A stretch of DNA of 64,000 bases from Sulfidibacter corallicola (lineage in GTDB: Bacteria; Acidobacteriota; Holophagae; Acanthopleuribacterales; Acanthopleuribacteraceae): positions 2,790,001 through 2,854,000 of the forward strand of contig NZ_CP071793.1 in assembly GCF_017498545.1 (NCBI RefSeq), read 5' to 3'. The position numbers and the translations under genes are program-made. Under the pieces are notes generated by a model, which was not told where the DNA came from, ran no database searches, and saw only the letters and a list, made by a program, of their open reading frames with translations. Below are positions 16,585 through 25,030 of the stretch, in pieces (the first letter of the stretch is position 1; each line of letters begins with the position of its first letter).

Positions 16585-18337
16585 GAGCCACCTCGGTTCG
16601 CCATTGGTGCAGCCAGGCTCCCACCAGTTGACCCGCGAGGCCGCGTGGGTCGAAGCCTTCCTTGCGGGCCCCCAACACCAAACCTTCGCCGCGGGCCTGG
16701 TAGATCCAACCAGTGGGTTCATCCAAACGGTCCGGGACCCAACAAATGGAAAGCCTGCGGCGGGGGTGTCCGGCAAACCCCAGGGCACGCGCCAAGGCGG
16801 CCTGCCAGGAGATGTCGGGATGCTCGCGCCAGGACAGCGGCAGAAAAACCAATACGTGGGCGGCGGCATAGAGCGAAAGGTCGAGGCGAGAAGGGCCGGT
16901 AGGAGGGCCGGTAGGAGGGCCGCCATGACGGCCCGAAGACGCGGCGCCGGAAAGCGAACGCCCGTTACGGGGACGATCGGTGGACGAATGTTCGGCAGGC
17001 GAAACGCCGGGACCCGGAGGTCCGATCGACCTCGCACCGGCATCGAAAGCGGCGCCCTGATCGCGCTGGCTCAACCACAGACGTGCCAACCAGTTGGAAA
17101 AGCCGGTGGGATTCCCCATGGCGCGACCCAATTCCGGTGCGGGGACCGCGGCGAAGGGCTGGTGGCTATCGAACAGAAAAGAGCCCCAACCGCCGCCCGT
17201 CAGCAACTGCCGACGAAATGCCGCGAAATCGGGCGCATCGGCCCATCGCGACGATTCGTTTTCGTTCATGCCGAGATGGCGTTGGCGACAGCGGCCGAAG
17301 CGATCGCCCTCGATAAAACGGACTTCGCTTCGCCCCAGTCCATTGAGGACCAACTGGTGCACCATGCGGGCGACGGCCTCCAGCCAACAGGTCTTGATGA
17401 AATCCAGGTGGACGCGGGTACCCGCGACGGCGGGAACGACGGTCGCGAGAAACATGTGCCGCATGCGGCGCCGTTTCGGCTCGCGTCGATGGACCAGGTA
17501 GCCGGTATTGAGCAACCGATCGGCACGCAGCATTTCGTGTTGCAGGAACTCACTGAAGAGCACTTGACCCATTTCCTCGGCTCGGCGGGTGACGTAGATG
17601 CCGTTGATCCCGCCCTCCCGACGCGCCTGTGTCGCGCGCAACCGCGCACCGGGCCGCGACATGGACGATTTCGGTTCGCGTTTGACCTCCGGCAGCGGCA
17701 GAGGCGTCAGACGATGGGACAGGGTGGTGGCGATCGGATCCTGGTAGGGCAGGTGCAGCACCGGCCGCTTGCCGGAAACGGCCTCTCGATCCAGGCGGGC
17801 CAGGTTCCAGGCGCAGTCGCGCCAGAAACCGGACGTTGCCGGATCCTCGATCTCGCGTTTCACATGGCTGGCCAGGGCATGCTGATAATCTCGGAGGCGT
17901 TGCGCCCCATCGGTGTCCGGAAGCGGTTCGTCGCAGAAAAGCAGCGTGTGGCCCAAGCCGGCGGTGCACCGTCGCAACAACGGCAGAGCCAGCCGAAACA
18001 GGCTGTAGCCAGGATGGGCGGCCAACAGGACCGCGGCTCGGTGTCCGTGGGTCGATACCTGCGACCTACCTGGCAAAGCCACTCGCAATTCGCGATCGAT
18101 GCGCGCCACCACGTCGTACCACGGGCTCTCACGGGGAAGCTCTCGCCCGGGCAACGCCAGCAGCGTCGCCAACTCCACGGCCATCGCCGGAGGAATACCC
18201 ACCTGGCGACCGTGAAGGGTGCGCACCACCGAACGGGCAAGCCGCGCGACCGCCCCCGAGTGGCCGGCGCAGGCCTGCTCGAGCAGCGTCTCGGCGGTTT
18301 CCCGGCCGATCAGCCCCAGCCGCGGCGTTCCGCTCAT
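16577..18337 (-). CDS. vWA-like partner protein of the MoxR ATPase (586 residues, no clear MIDAS)
   Basis: A 586-residue cytoplasmic protein. The region GGINGIYVTRRAEEMGQVLF, then SEFLQHEMLRADRLLNTGYL and HRREPKRRRMRHMFLATVV, followed by helices and SEVRFIEGDRF, has the order of a vWA module from MoxR-linked proteins: arginine-rich lead-in, first beta strand, helices, second strand. The DxSxS metal-binding motif expected after the first strand is absent (ATVVPAVAGTRVH instead). A low-complexity Gly/Pro/Ser region (GGPPTGPPTGPS) separates this from a C-terminal domain. ATG at 18337 overlaps the MoxR stop by 4 bp (ATGA). vWA partners typically act with MoxR ATPases in complex assembly or disassembly. 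The vWA assignment is an inference by pattern and context. Confidence 0.7.
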   Translation of the reverse strand: MSGTPRLGLIGRETAETLLEQACAGHSGAVARLARSVVRTLHGRQVGIPPAMAVELATLLALPGRELPRESPWYDVVARIDRELRVALPGRSQVSTHGHRAAVLLAAHPGYSLFRLALPLLRRCTAGLGHTLLFCDEPLPDTDGAQRLRDYQHALASHVKREIEDPATSGFWRDCAWNLARLDREAVSGKRPVLHLPYQDPIATTLSHRLTPLPLPEVKREPKSSMSRPGARLRATQARREGGINGIYVTRRAEEMGQVLFSEFLQHEMLRADRLLNTGYLVHRREPKRRRMRHMFLATVVPAVAGTRVHLDFIKTCWLEAVARMVHQLVLNGLGRSEVRFIEGDRFGRCRQRHLGMNENESSRWADAPDFAAFRRQLLTGGGWGSFLFDSHQPFAAVPAPELGRAMGNPTGFSNWLARLWLSQRDQGAAFDAGARSIGPPGPGVSPAEHSSTDRPRNGRSLSGAASSGRHGGPPTGPPTGPSRLDLSLYAAAHVLVFLPLSWREHPDISWQAALARALGFAGHPRRRLSICWVPDRLDEPTGWIYQARGEGLVLGARKEGFDPRGLAGQLVGAWLHQWRTEVARG

Positions 18338-19356
18338 GCGCGCGCCGCCACGCGCTCGAGCTTGTAGGCGATCTCCTCGTCTTCCAAATCGAGGAAGTAG
18401 CGCGGAATCAAGGTCAACTGTTCGCTGCCGAGACTCAGTGCGGCGTCGAGCGGTTCCTCCGCCCGAGTCGCCCGATAGAGTCGATGCATGACCATGATGT
18501 GAACCATCTTCACCAAACGTCGATTGGACATCTCGGAGAGATCGTATTGACGCGCCTGTTGAACCATCTGGGCCAGGCTGCGGTAGAACGGGTGATTCGA
18601 TTCCGGAACCAGCAGGCCCTCGGAAGTCATGCGCGTCATGACACCGCGGAAGTTGGCCACGCGGGCGAACAGATCGGCGCAGTCGGGCAAGGCCCGATGA
18701 CGGCTGTAGGTTTCGGTCCAGCCCTTGCGGAGCAGGGTTCCCAGACTTTCCGGCCGGGCCTCGATATTGCGCAGTTGACAGCGCAGGGTGAAACGATCGA
18801 AGACGGCGCGAAGCTCCGGGGCTTCCGGAATCTGGTTGGTCGCCGCCAAAAGGCATTCCAACCGCACCGGATGGCGCATGCCGCGGTCGTGGAACACCCG
18901 CTCGTTGAGAAAGGCCAGGATCGAATTGAGGATGGCGCTGGATCCGTTGAACACCTCGTCCAGGTACACCACGATGGCGTGCTGCATCATGCCGCTGTCG
19001 ATGCGCACCAATTCGCCTTTCATGGCGCGGGGAATGTCGTAGAAACCGAACAATTCACTGGGCTCGGTAAAGGGCGTCAGCAGGTATTCGAAATAGTCCG
19101 GATGGTCCCTGGCCGGGTCGGTTTCGTCGAGCAGGCCGGTCAGCCCGCAGAAGGCCCGAATCAATCGGGACTTGCCGGTGCCTGGCGGGCCGATCAACAG
19201 CAGAGGTTCCCCGCTGGCCACGGCCAGCATCAGGGCCGAAACCGCATCTTCGGAATCGGCGAATCGGCGGTTGAGCTCGTCCTCGACGAGGGTGAGTTGG
19301 CGAAAGGCCTGGTCACCCGCTTGGCGCAGGGCGGTCAGAACGCGGGGATCAAACAT
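18334..19356 (-). CDS. MoxR/RavA-type AAA+ ATPase
   Basis: A 340-residue AAA+ ATPase. Walker A is GPPGTGKS at 56-63; Walker B is VVYLDEVFNGSS with Asp133-Glu134; sensor 1 is LLAATNQIPEA (~169-179); the arginine-finger segment is FDRFTLRC. The insert TEPSELFGFYDIPRAMKGE is characteristic of the MoxR/RavA clade. These ATPases act as chaperone-like remodelling motors with vWA proteins. It is the second gene of a five-gene operon: its start overlaps the 360-residue gene's stop by 8 bp and its stop overlaps the next start by 4 bp, implying fixed stoichiometry or coupled folding. A lid region rich in Arg/Leu completes the protein at usual length. Confidence 0.93.
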   Translation of the reverse strand: MFDPRVLTALRQAGDQAFRQLTLVEDELNRRFADSEDAVSALMLAVASGEPLLLIGPPGTGKSRLIRAFCGLTGLLDETDPARDHPDYFEYLLTPFTEPSELFGFYDIPRAMKGELVRIDSGMMQHAIVVYLDEVFNGSSAILNSILAFLNERVFHDRGMRHPVRLECLLAATNQIPEAPELRAVFDRFTLRCQLRNIEARPESLGTLLRKGWTETYSRHRALPDCADLFARVANFRGVMTRMTSEGLLVPESNHPFYRSLAQMVQQARQYDLSEMSNRRLVKMVHIMVMHRLYRATRAEEPLDAALSLGSEQLTLIPRYFLDLEDEEIAYKLERVAARA

Positions 19357-20431
19357 GGGCGGCGCCTCCAGGTGTCGGGCGGGAGTCGAGAGAACACTCG
19401 CGCCACCGCGAGGGGCGCTGCGATTGCCAGTTGGGCGTGGCGAGGGAAAACGTGGGGCGGTGTCGCGGTTGTTGGGGCCGTTTCGCCATAGGCCGCGGGA
19501 TCAATCGGGCGAGAAAACGGTGCACGCGCCGCTTGGGCGGCGGCTGATTGAGGCCGCGTTGCTCCAGGTAGGGCAACGCGTGAAGGGCCGCCCGAAACGC
19601 CGAAGGCAAGGCTTCGACCATGCGAGGATGCCGGCTCAGGATTTCGACCAGCAGCCACTGGTCCCACCAGCCAGCCCATTGGGTCTGAACGATCAGGTGC
19701 CGGGTGCGCCGCTGGATGGCGCGCAACACCCTACGTTTCCGGCGACGGCTGGGCTGCAGGACGTCGCGCCAACCGCGCGGGCGGGTCCCCACGAGGTGCA
19801 ACAACAGCCAAAAGGTGTTCGGGTGAAAGCTGGGCAAGGGCGGGAGGCCGTCCAGAAAGAGACCGTCGTGCAAGAGCCGGCGCTGCACGAGCAGCCCGAA
19901 CCGGCGGCAGAAGGTGGGTTCGGTCCACGCCAGGTAGCCCAACATGGGCCACAGCTCGTCCGGGCAACCCAGTTCCGGCGATCCGGATTGGTGCAGCCGC
20001 ATCGACTCCAGGAAACGCGCCTCCCAGGTGGCCTGGTCGATCCGGCCCGCCAGGCCGGCGTGAATGGCGCGAAGGTGACGCCGCTTGCGCCAGGCCCGCA
20101 CCGGCCGGAACCGCTCGAAATACGAGACAAAGGAATCCGGCGAGGTCAGCCCCAAGCGCAGCAGGGCCATGTCGGACGGAGAGAGGAGCGCGTTCGCGGT
20201 CGGCGGGGAGACGGGCGGCCCAGGCCTGCGATCGGCGGCCGCCTCGATGGCCACTTTGGTGCCCTCATCGAAGGCGGATGTGTGCAGTTGCGCGAGGTCT
20301 TCGATCAAGTGGAGCGCAGCGCGTTGGAGCCAGGCCGCGAGGGCGGCGGGCTGGAGTCCGGCGAATCCCGGGCCGGCTGAATGTCGTGGGGTCGGCGATT
20401 GCGGTGGTTGAGTGGCAGACGTCGGCGTCAC
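19349..20431 (-). CDS. Unknown 360-residue protein, first gene of the MoxR operon
   Basis: A 360-residue protein without signal peptide or membrane segment and not recognised as a known family. It is rich in Arg, Leu and Trp with predicted helices (RAWRKRRHLRAIHAGLAGRI; WAGWWDQWLLVEILSRH) and a proline- and arginine-rich tail after residue ~310 that is probably disordered. GTG at 20431 has GAGGA 7 nt upstream. Its stop lies inside the start region of the MoxR gene (8-bp overlap). As first gene of the MoxR operon it may be an adaptor or substrate-recognition partner of the ATPase; that is inferred from context only. Confidence 0.75.
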   Translation of the reverse strand: MTPTSATQPPQSPTPRHSAGPGFAGLQPAALAAWLQRAALHLIEDLAQLHTSAFDEGTKVAIEAAADRRPGPPVSPPTANALLSPSDMALLRLGLTSPDSFVSYFERFRPVRAWRKRRHLRAIHAGLAGRIDQATWEARFLESMRLHQSGSPELGCPDELWPMLGYLAWTEPTFCRRFGLLVQRRLLHDGLFLDGLPPLPSFHPNTFWLLLHLVGTRPRGWRDVLQPSRRRKRRVLRAIQRRTRHLIVQTQWAGWWDQWLLVEILSRHPRMVEALPSAFRAALHALPYLEQRGLNQPPPKRRVHRFLARLIPRPMAKRPQQPRHRPTFSLATPNWQSQRPSRWRECSLDSRPTPGGAAHV

Positions 20432-20739
20432 GCGGGATTCCTCGCTGTGGTGGTGCCCACATTCTAGCCGGAAAGCGACACCCAGGTGGGCAAAAGTCTG
20501 GAACGAGGGCTCGCGGAGCCGGCGATCACCGCGGTTTTGCGGGTTGAGCCCTCATCGGCTGGAATCGCCCGATCCTTGTTCCAACAACTCCAAAATCTGT
20601 TTCATCGGCAGCATTAATCCATTTGCCAGAAAATCACCAAGGCACCTTTCGCCCAGGACGAACGCCGTGATGAATGACGGCAGGCGGCGCTCGATTCGAG
20701 CAGATTCCCGCCGAGGCATTCCGAAGGAGGACCTTTCTC
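20432..20739. other. Divergent intergenic region
   Basis: This 308-bp gap separates the minus-strand MoxR operon from the plus-strand serine hydrolase, so both promoters should lie here. An inverted repeat GAGGGCTC/GAGCCCTC surrounds 20508-20553. I see no clear -35/-10 pair and no small gene. Confidence 0.5.
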
Positions 20740-22401
20740 ATGATTTTTCGAAAAGCGATACGGATGGGGTTGATCTTGTTCGCGGTATCCCCCGCGGTAG
20801 GGGGCCCACCGGAGATTCCCGAAGACCTCCAGAATCTCCTGCGCCGGTCCGTGGAATCGAAAAAGATTCCGTCGATGGTGGTCGGCATCGTCAATCCCCA
20901 GGGAAAGAGCGTCCTGAGCTTCGGACGCACCCAGCCCGACGGCGCGGAAGTCGACGGCGACACCCTTTATGAAATCGGTTCGGTCACCAAAATTTTCACC
21001 AGTGCGCTCCTCGCCGATATGGTCGCCCAAGGCAAGATGGGCCTGAACGACCCGATCGATCGTTATTTGCCCGAGGGCTTTCAGGCCCCCCGCAAAGAAG
21101 ACGTGGCCATCACCCTGACCCACCTCGCCACGCACCGTTCCGGACTGCCGCGCCTTCCCGAGAACATGGTGGTGACCGGGAACGATCCCTACGTCGATTA
21201 CGACCGCCAAAAACTGCACGAAGCGGTTCGCGATCAGACTTTGCTGACCACGCCGGGCAAGCAGTGGGCCTATTCCAATTTCGGCATGGGGCTGCTGGGC
21301 GATCTGATCGCGCAGACGAACCGAACCACCTACGAGGACCTGGTCCTCAGCCGCATTTGCAAGCCCTTGGGCATGAACGACACGGTGATGACCCTTTCGG
21401 AGCGGCAATCACGTAGATTGGCAGCCCCCCACGACTTGAGCGGTACGCGATCCCACAGTTGGCATTTCCAGGCCCTGGCCGGCGCGGGCGCCCTGCGTTC
21501 CAGCGCCAACGACATGTTGCGTTTCCTGGAAGCCCATCTCGGCCTGGCGGACGCCCCGAACCTGCCGTTCCTCTCGGAGACCCACACCCCGCGCGCCGAT
21601 ATCGACGCCAAGGTCAAAACCGGCCTGGGCTGGATGATCCTGAAAACCGAAAGCGAGACCCTGTGGTTCCACGACGGCCAGACCGGCGGCTATTCGGCGT
21701 TTCTCGGCTTCAACGCCAAAACCCGCACCGGTGTGGTCGTGCTCGCGAATCAACTGACCGAACTGAATCCCCTGGGACTGCATCTGTTGAATCCCAAAAA
21801 CCCGGCGCCGAGTTTCGCCGATGAAACGACCGGCATCGAACTGCCTGGCGAACTGCTGCAAGGGTACACGGGTCATTACCAACTCTCCCCCAACCGCTTT
21901 ATGCACGTCACGCTTCGCAAAAACCAACTCTTCGGTCAACTGACCGGCCAACCCGCCTTGCCGATGTTCGCCGAGTCCGAGACCAAGTTCTTCAACCGCC
22001 AGGTCGCCGCGGAGCTCGTCTTCGAAAACGGCTCGGATGGATCGGTGGCGGCCCTGGTTCTCCATCAGGGGGGCGCCACCATCCGCATGGCACGCATGCC
22101 CGCCGACTTCACGCCCCCGGGCCCGCCCGAAGAAATCCAACTGGGTACCGAGGTGCTGAAGCAGTACGAAGGCCAATACAAGCTCTTCAACGGCGGGGTC
22201 TTCACGGTTCGGCTGGACGAGAGCGGCTTGGTGGTGCAGTTGACGGGGCAACCGTTCTTCCCGGTTTTCGCGCAGAAAAAGGATGTGTTCTTCTACAAGG
22301 TGGTGGACGCCCAACTGCATTTCGAACGCGACGAAAAAGGCGAAGTGGTTTCGCTGGTCCTGCACCAGAACGGCATGAAAATGCCGGCCAAACGCAAGTG
22401 A
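20740..22401 (+). CDS. Exported serine hydrolase (class C beta-lactamase / penicillin-binding family) with two C-terminal repeats
   Basis: A 553-residue exported protein. Residues 1-22 are a signal peptide. The catalytic signature is complete: Ser81-x-x-Lys84 in IGSVTKIF, Tyr178-Ser-Asn180 in WAYSNFG, and His311-Asp-Gly in WFHDGQTGGYS as the third motif. This family covers D-aminopeptidases, esterases and D,D-peptidases as well as AmpC enzymes, so antibiotic hydrolysis should not be assumed. After residue ~395 there are two similar ~85-residue modules (GYTGHYQLSPNRFMHVTL... and QYEGQYKLFNGGVFTVRL..., each ending VxxLVLHQ), the small beta domain often found after such hydrolases. ATG at 20740 has GGAGG upstream; a longer in-frame start lacks one. 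Single gene, convergent with its right neighbour. Confidence 0.92.
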   Translation: MIFRKAIRMGLILFAVSPAVGGPPEIPEDLQNLLRRSVESKKIPSMVVGIVNPQGKSVLSFGRTQPDGAEVDGDTLYEIGSVTKIFTSALLADMVAQGKMGLNDPIDRYLPEGFQAPRKEDVAITLTHLATHRSGLPRLPENMVVTGNDPYVDYDRQKLHEAVRDQTLLTTPGKQWAYSNFGMGLLGDLIAQTNRTTYEDLVLSRICKPLGMNDTVMTLSERQSRRLAAPHDLSGTRSHSWHFQALAGAGALRSSANDMLRFLEAHLGLADAPNLPFLSETHTPRADIDAKVKTGLGWMILKTESETLWFHDGQTGGYSAFLGFNAKTRTGVVVLANQLTELNPLGLHLLNPKNPAPSFADETTGIELPGELLQGYTGHYQLSPNRFMHVTLRKNQLFGQLTGQPALPMFAESETKFFNRQVAAELVFENGSDGSVAALVLHQGGATIRMARMPADFTPPGPPEEIQLGTEVLKQYEGQYKLFNGGVFTVRLDESGLVVQLTGQPFFPVFAQKKDVFFYKVVDAQLHFERDEKGEVVSLVLHQNGMKMPAKRK

Positions 22402-22480
22402 GGGTCCTTTTGGGAGAATCCAGCCAGGAGGAACGGCCCGGCTGGGTTCCATGGTGGGGGTCCCCACCTGGGAGCGGGTT
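22402..22480. terminator. Convergent gap with strong palindromes, probable bidirectional terminator
   Basis: Between two stop codons facing each other lie CCAGCC/GGCTGG arms and then GGTGGGG-GT-CCCCACC, one of the tightest palindromes of the window. A T-tract after it is weak, so termination here is inferred from position. Confidence 0.45.
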
Positions 22481-23368
22481 TTAAAAGACCTTGAACATCA
22501 CCAAAAGGACAAAGGCGTACAAGAGGACCATTCCGATGACGGGCGACAACCACAGGAAAAGGTACTTGAGTCGAGAACCGCTGCAATTCAGGAGGATGTA
22601 CAGAAATACCAAGATGTTGTAGATCCAGCCGATGGCGATTCCCGCCCACATCATGCCCTGGTGACCGGTGCCGCCGAAGGCCATCATGCCGCCGAGACTG
22701 ACCGCGATTTGGGTCATGAAGGAAACGATCAGGCCAAAGCCCCAAAGGCCGCTTTCCTGAAAGGCACGGAACATGAGGAACAGTTGGAAAAAAAACGACA
22801 CGAACGACGAGAGAGCCAGAAGCACCAGGAGCCCCCAAAAGACGGGTGCGGTCCAGGATGGCATGTCGTCAGGGTCGCGTAGGTTGTCCATCAACCACCG
22901 AGCCCATTCGGCGTCTTTGAATTGCTCGAGAAACTCCTGGTTCTCGAAGGGGTTCTGGGCTTCTTCCACCTGGGCCGATTCTTCCTCGCTGCCGGACACC
23001 TTGACGTAGACGCTCTGCTCCGGATTGGCGTTGGGACGGCCCTTGACCTTTTTGAAGCCCTTGCGATTGGTGAGGGACTCGTCTTGGCTGAGGGTCCCCT
23101 CGGCGATCTGACGGTTGCGAGTTTCGGTCGCTTTCAGATCGACCTTGCTCAACGGCAACACCATCAATTCACCACTACCGTGGGTGAAATGCACTTCCTG
23201 GTCGAGTACCTCGTATTCCCCGCGAATGGCGATCATGCGACCGTCTTTCATGACCAACACGCCGCTCGAGTTGATGGTCGGACCCTGGTCCTGCCATGCG
23301 GCGGCGGGCGACCAGCACAGGCCGAAGCACAACAGACTCAAACCGATGAAACGTGGCAATCCGTACAC
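22481..23368 (-). CDS. Unknown exported/membrane protein with N-terminal periplasmic domain and four TM helices
   Basis: A 295-residue protein. A signal peptide ends near AAAW-QDQGP. The following ~50 residues (GVLVMKDGRMIAIRGEYEVL) form a small beta domain like those of other exported acidobacterial proteins of unknown role. An acidic/charged linker (~80-150) leads to about four transmembrane helices (VFWGLLVLLALSSFVSFFFQ, then MTQIAVSLGGMMAF, IYNILVFLYILL, VIGMVLLYAFVLLVMF). GTG at 23368 is chosen: GGAGG lies 6 nt upstream and the signal peptide follows directly, while a longer frame adds an unlikely charged extension. No family is recognised and no function is proposed. Confidence 0.72.
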   Translation of the reverse strand: MYGLPRFIGLSLLCFGLCWSPAAAWQDQGPTINSSGVLVMKDGRMIAIRGEYEVLDQEVHFTHGSGELMVLPLSKVDLKATETRNRQIAEGTLSQDESLTNRKGFKKVKGRPNANPEQSVYVKVSGSEEESAQVEEAQNPFENQEFLEQFKDAEWARWLMDNLRDPDDMPSWTAPVFWGLLVLLALSSFVSFFFQLFLMFRAFQESGLWGFGLIVSFMTQIAVSLGGMMAFGGTGHQGMMWAGIAIGWIYNILVFLYILLNCSGSRLKYLFLWLSPVIGMVLLYAFVLLVMFKVF

Positions 23369-23490
23369 CTGATCCTCCCCGAGATGGGTTTCGCGGCCGA
23401 TCCCGTCGGCTCCCTGCATTTTAATGTGTTCTCGCTGCTGCAGGGCGGTTTGTGCGATCGCAAGGGGTCAACAGTTGTGAAGGATCACCT

Positions 23491-23814
23491 TCAGGCGGGG
23501 AGCGAATTGACCGGCTCGGCGTACTTTTCCAGCATATTCATGTTGTATTCGTAAGCGGTTCCCGAGGTGAAATTGGTGATGACCGGGAACGGAAAGAGAT
23601 TGATGTTCTGACAAAGCCGGATGTAGGTGGACACGCGATAGTAGGCGCGAGGTCCCCGCTCGGTGGCGTTGCGAAGGTAGATATCCAGCAATTCATCCTG
23701 CATGTCCTGGCTCAGGTTGAACAGACCGAACTCGCGGACCATCTTGTGGTTGACGCGAGCGGATCCGTCGTGAGCACGGATGATCAAATCCTCGGGATGA
23801 ATTTCTCGGAACAT
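23491..23814 (-). CDS. Unknown small protein (107 residues)
   Basis: A short soluble protein starting MFREIHPEDLIIRAHDGSAR, followed by an amphipathic helical part (NLSQDMQDELLDIYLRN) and a hydrophobic/aromatic end (NINLFPFPVITNF). The ATG at 23814 has GAGAGG 5 nt upstream. It sits 122 bp upstream of the membrane-protein gene on the same strand, so the two might share a transcript. No family is recognised; coding is supported by the ribosome-binding site and ordinary codon use. Confidence 0.6.
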   Translation of the reverse strand: MFREIHPEDLIIRAHDGSARVNHKMVREFGLFNLSQDMQDELLDIYLRNATERGPRAYYRVSTYIRLCQNINLFPFPVITNFTSGTAYEYNMNMLEKYAEPVNSLPA

Positions 23815-24225
23815 GGAACCTCTCATCACGGGAACAAAAGAAACCCGATGGTTTGGAAAGGCCGGTCAGGCAGGTTGGATGAATGGCAGTCTATCAATCG
23901 TAACATTATCGTAAATCGGGCCTTCTAAATCAATAAGCCATATCACCCGGTACGGATCGAAAGCTCGAGGGTCACGGCAGAATCTCAATACAAGGCCGTC
24001 TCGAATCCAGCCGGCCAGGGCTCTTTTTCCCCGTCGAGAAGGGCGACCCACAGGGCCCCAAAACCGGTGCCGCCAAGGCCCGCAAGGGAAAAAGCCAGAG
24101 CTCCCGAACGGCGGCGCGTCGCAAAAAATCCTTGCGGCCCATGGGGTTTTTCCCATATATTGCGAAACTGAAAAAGAATATGGGCGCCTGCCCCAGCGCG
24201 CTTTTGTGATTTCCGGAGGTTTTCC
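23815..24225. other. Divergent intergenic region
   Basis: These 411 bases lie between the small minus-strand gene and fmdB on the plus strand. The part 23880-23960 is AT-rich and is a likely promoter zone. No gene, RNA or strong hairpin was recognised. Confidence 0.5.
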
Positions 24226-24510
24226 ATGCCACTTTACGACTACCAGTGCAAATCATGTAGCCATGAGTTCGAAGCACTGCAAGCCATGAATGAGGCTCCC
24301 TTGGAGGAATGCCCCGAATGCGACGAGCCCGAGCTTCAAAAGAAAGTCGCCGCCCCCGCGTTTACCTTCAAAGGCGGCGGCTGGTACAAGGATCTCTACA
24401 GTTCGTCGGGCTCTTCCGACAACAAATCCGGAGATACCAAAAGTGACAGCGGTGCCGCCAAACCGGCGGCCAAAGAGTCGAGTTCCAAAACGACCGCCGC
24501 CGCATCCTGA
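24226..24510 (+). CDS. FmdB-family zinc-ribbon protein
   Basis: A 94-residue protein. The first ~50 residues are the FmdB putative regulatory zinc ribbon: MPLYDYQCKSCSHEFEALQ and then CPECDEPELQKKV, giving two CxxC knuckles. The rest is a Ser/Lys/Ala-rich disordered tail. The ribosome-binding site GGAGG lies 7-8 nt before the ATG. FmdB-type proteins are widespread and linked by name to amidase and formamidase loci, but their molecular role is unsettled. A terminator follows 25 bp after the stop, so the gene is monocistronic. Confidence 0.92.
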   Translation: MPLYDYQCKSCSHEFEALQAMNEAPLEECPECDEPELQKKVAAPAFTFKGGGWYKDLYSSSGSSDNKSGDTKSDSGAAKPAAKESSSKTTAAAS

Positions 24511-24535
24511 TTTTTTACCTGAGCAACACCCGAAA

Positions 24536-24559
24536 GCCGTCTCGCCCGAGGCGGCTTTT
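24536..24559 (+). terminator. Rho-independent terminator after fmdB-like gene
   Basis: GCCGTCTC, loop GCCC, GAGGCGGC, then TTTT. All eight pairs form, counting one G-T pair. It lies 25 bp past the stop codon. Confidence 0.8.
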
Positions 24560-24654
24560 GTCGTTTTGGGGTGCGCAGTCGGCACGGATTCGACGGCTGC
24601 CGAGAGAGATCGGTCGAAGCGAGAACCCACCGGAGTTCCCGCACCCCGAAAGCG

Positions 24655-24866
24655 GCGTCGTGCCAGGTAGGTGCGACCGCTGGTCGCACATTCCGAACGA
24701 AGCAACCCTTCCGAAGAGTTCCCACGTGTCCATAAGAGACGTCGCGCCAGGTAGGTGCGACCGCTGGTCGCACATTCCGAACGAAGCAACCCATCCGAAG
24801 AGTTCCCGCGTGTCCATAGGAGGCGTCGTGCCAGGTAGGTGCGACCGCTGGTCGCACATTCCGAAG
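24655..24866 (-). repeat. Tandem repeat array, 84-bp period, 2.5 units
   Basis: Units begin near 24663, 24747 and 24831 (same base in each), so the period is exactly 84 bp. Each holds the palindrome GTGCGACC-GCT-GGTCGCAC. Read on the minus strand, the order is GCGGGAACTC, GGATGGGTTGCTTCG, palindrome, CCTACCTGGCACGAC. This is the same order as in the plus-strand array at 61.9 kb. Because 84 is divisible by three, long open frames appear here, but they are repeat artefacts. Confidence 0.85.
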
Positions 24867-24960
24867 CTCCCGCTTCAATCGGCGGTTCACTTTTTGGTGA
24901 TTCGCATCTTCGCAGTCCTGATCGCTTCGAAGTGTCGGCCGGGCCGGCTTACCGCCCCTG

Positions 24961-25002
24961 CCATACCGGCCGTGCCATACCGGCCGTGCCATACCGGCCG
25001 TG
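24961..25002 (+). repeat. Triple 14-bp tandem repeat
   Basis: CCATACCGGCCGTG occurs three times without a gap. Each unit carries the palindromic core CCGGCCG or a close variant. It sits between single copies of the larger repeat family and ends a gene-free stretch of 24511-25417 that holds only repeats and the fmdB terminator. Confidence 0.9.
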
Positions 25003-25030
25003 ACCAACGTACAGCCACGCCGATCCTCAA

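Noticed and set aside
16585..17043. N-terminal extension of the 699-residue gene to 17043
   Set aside because: This part lies over the 586-residue gene in another phase, with Pro/Arg/Trp-rich shadow composition. The 8-bp overlap start at 16584 fits the coupling pattern of the operon.
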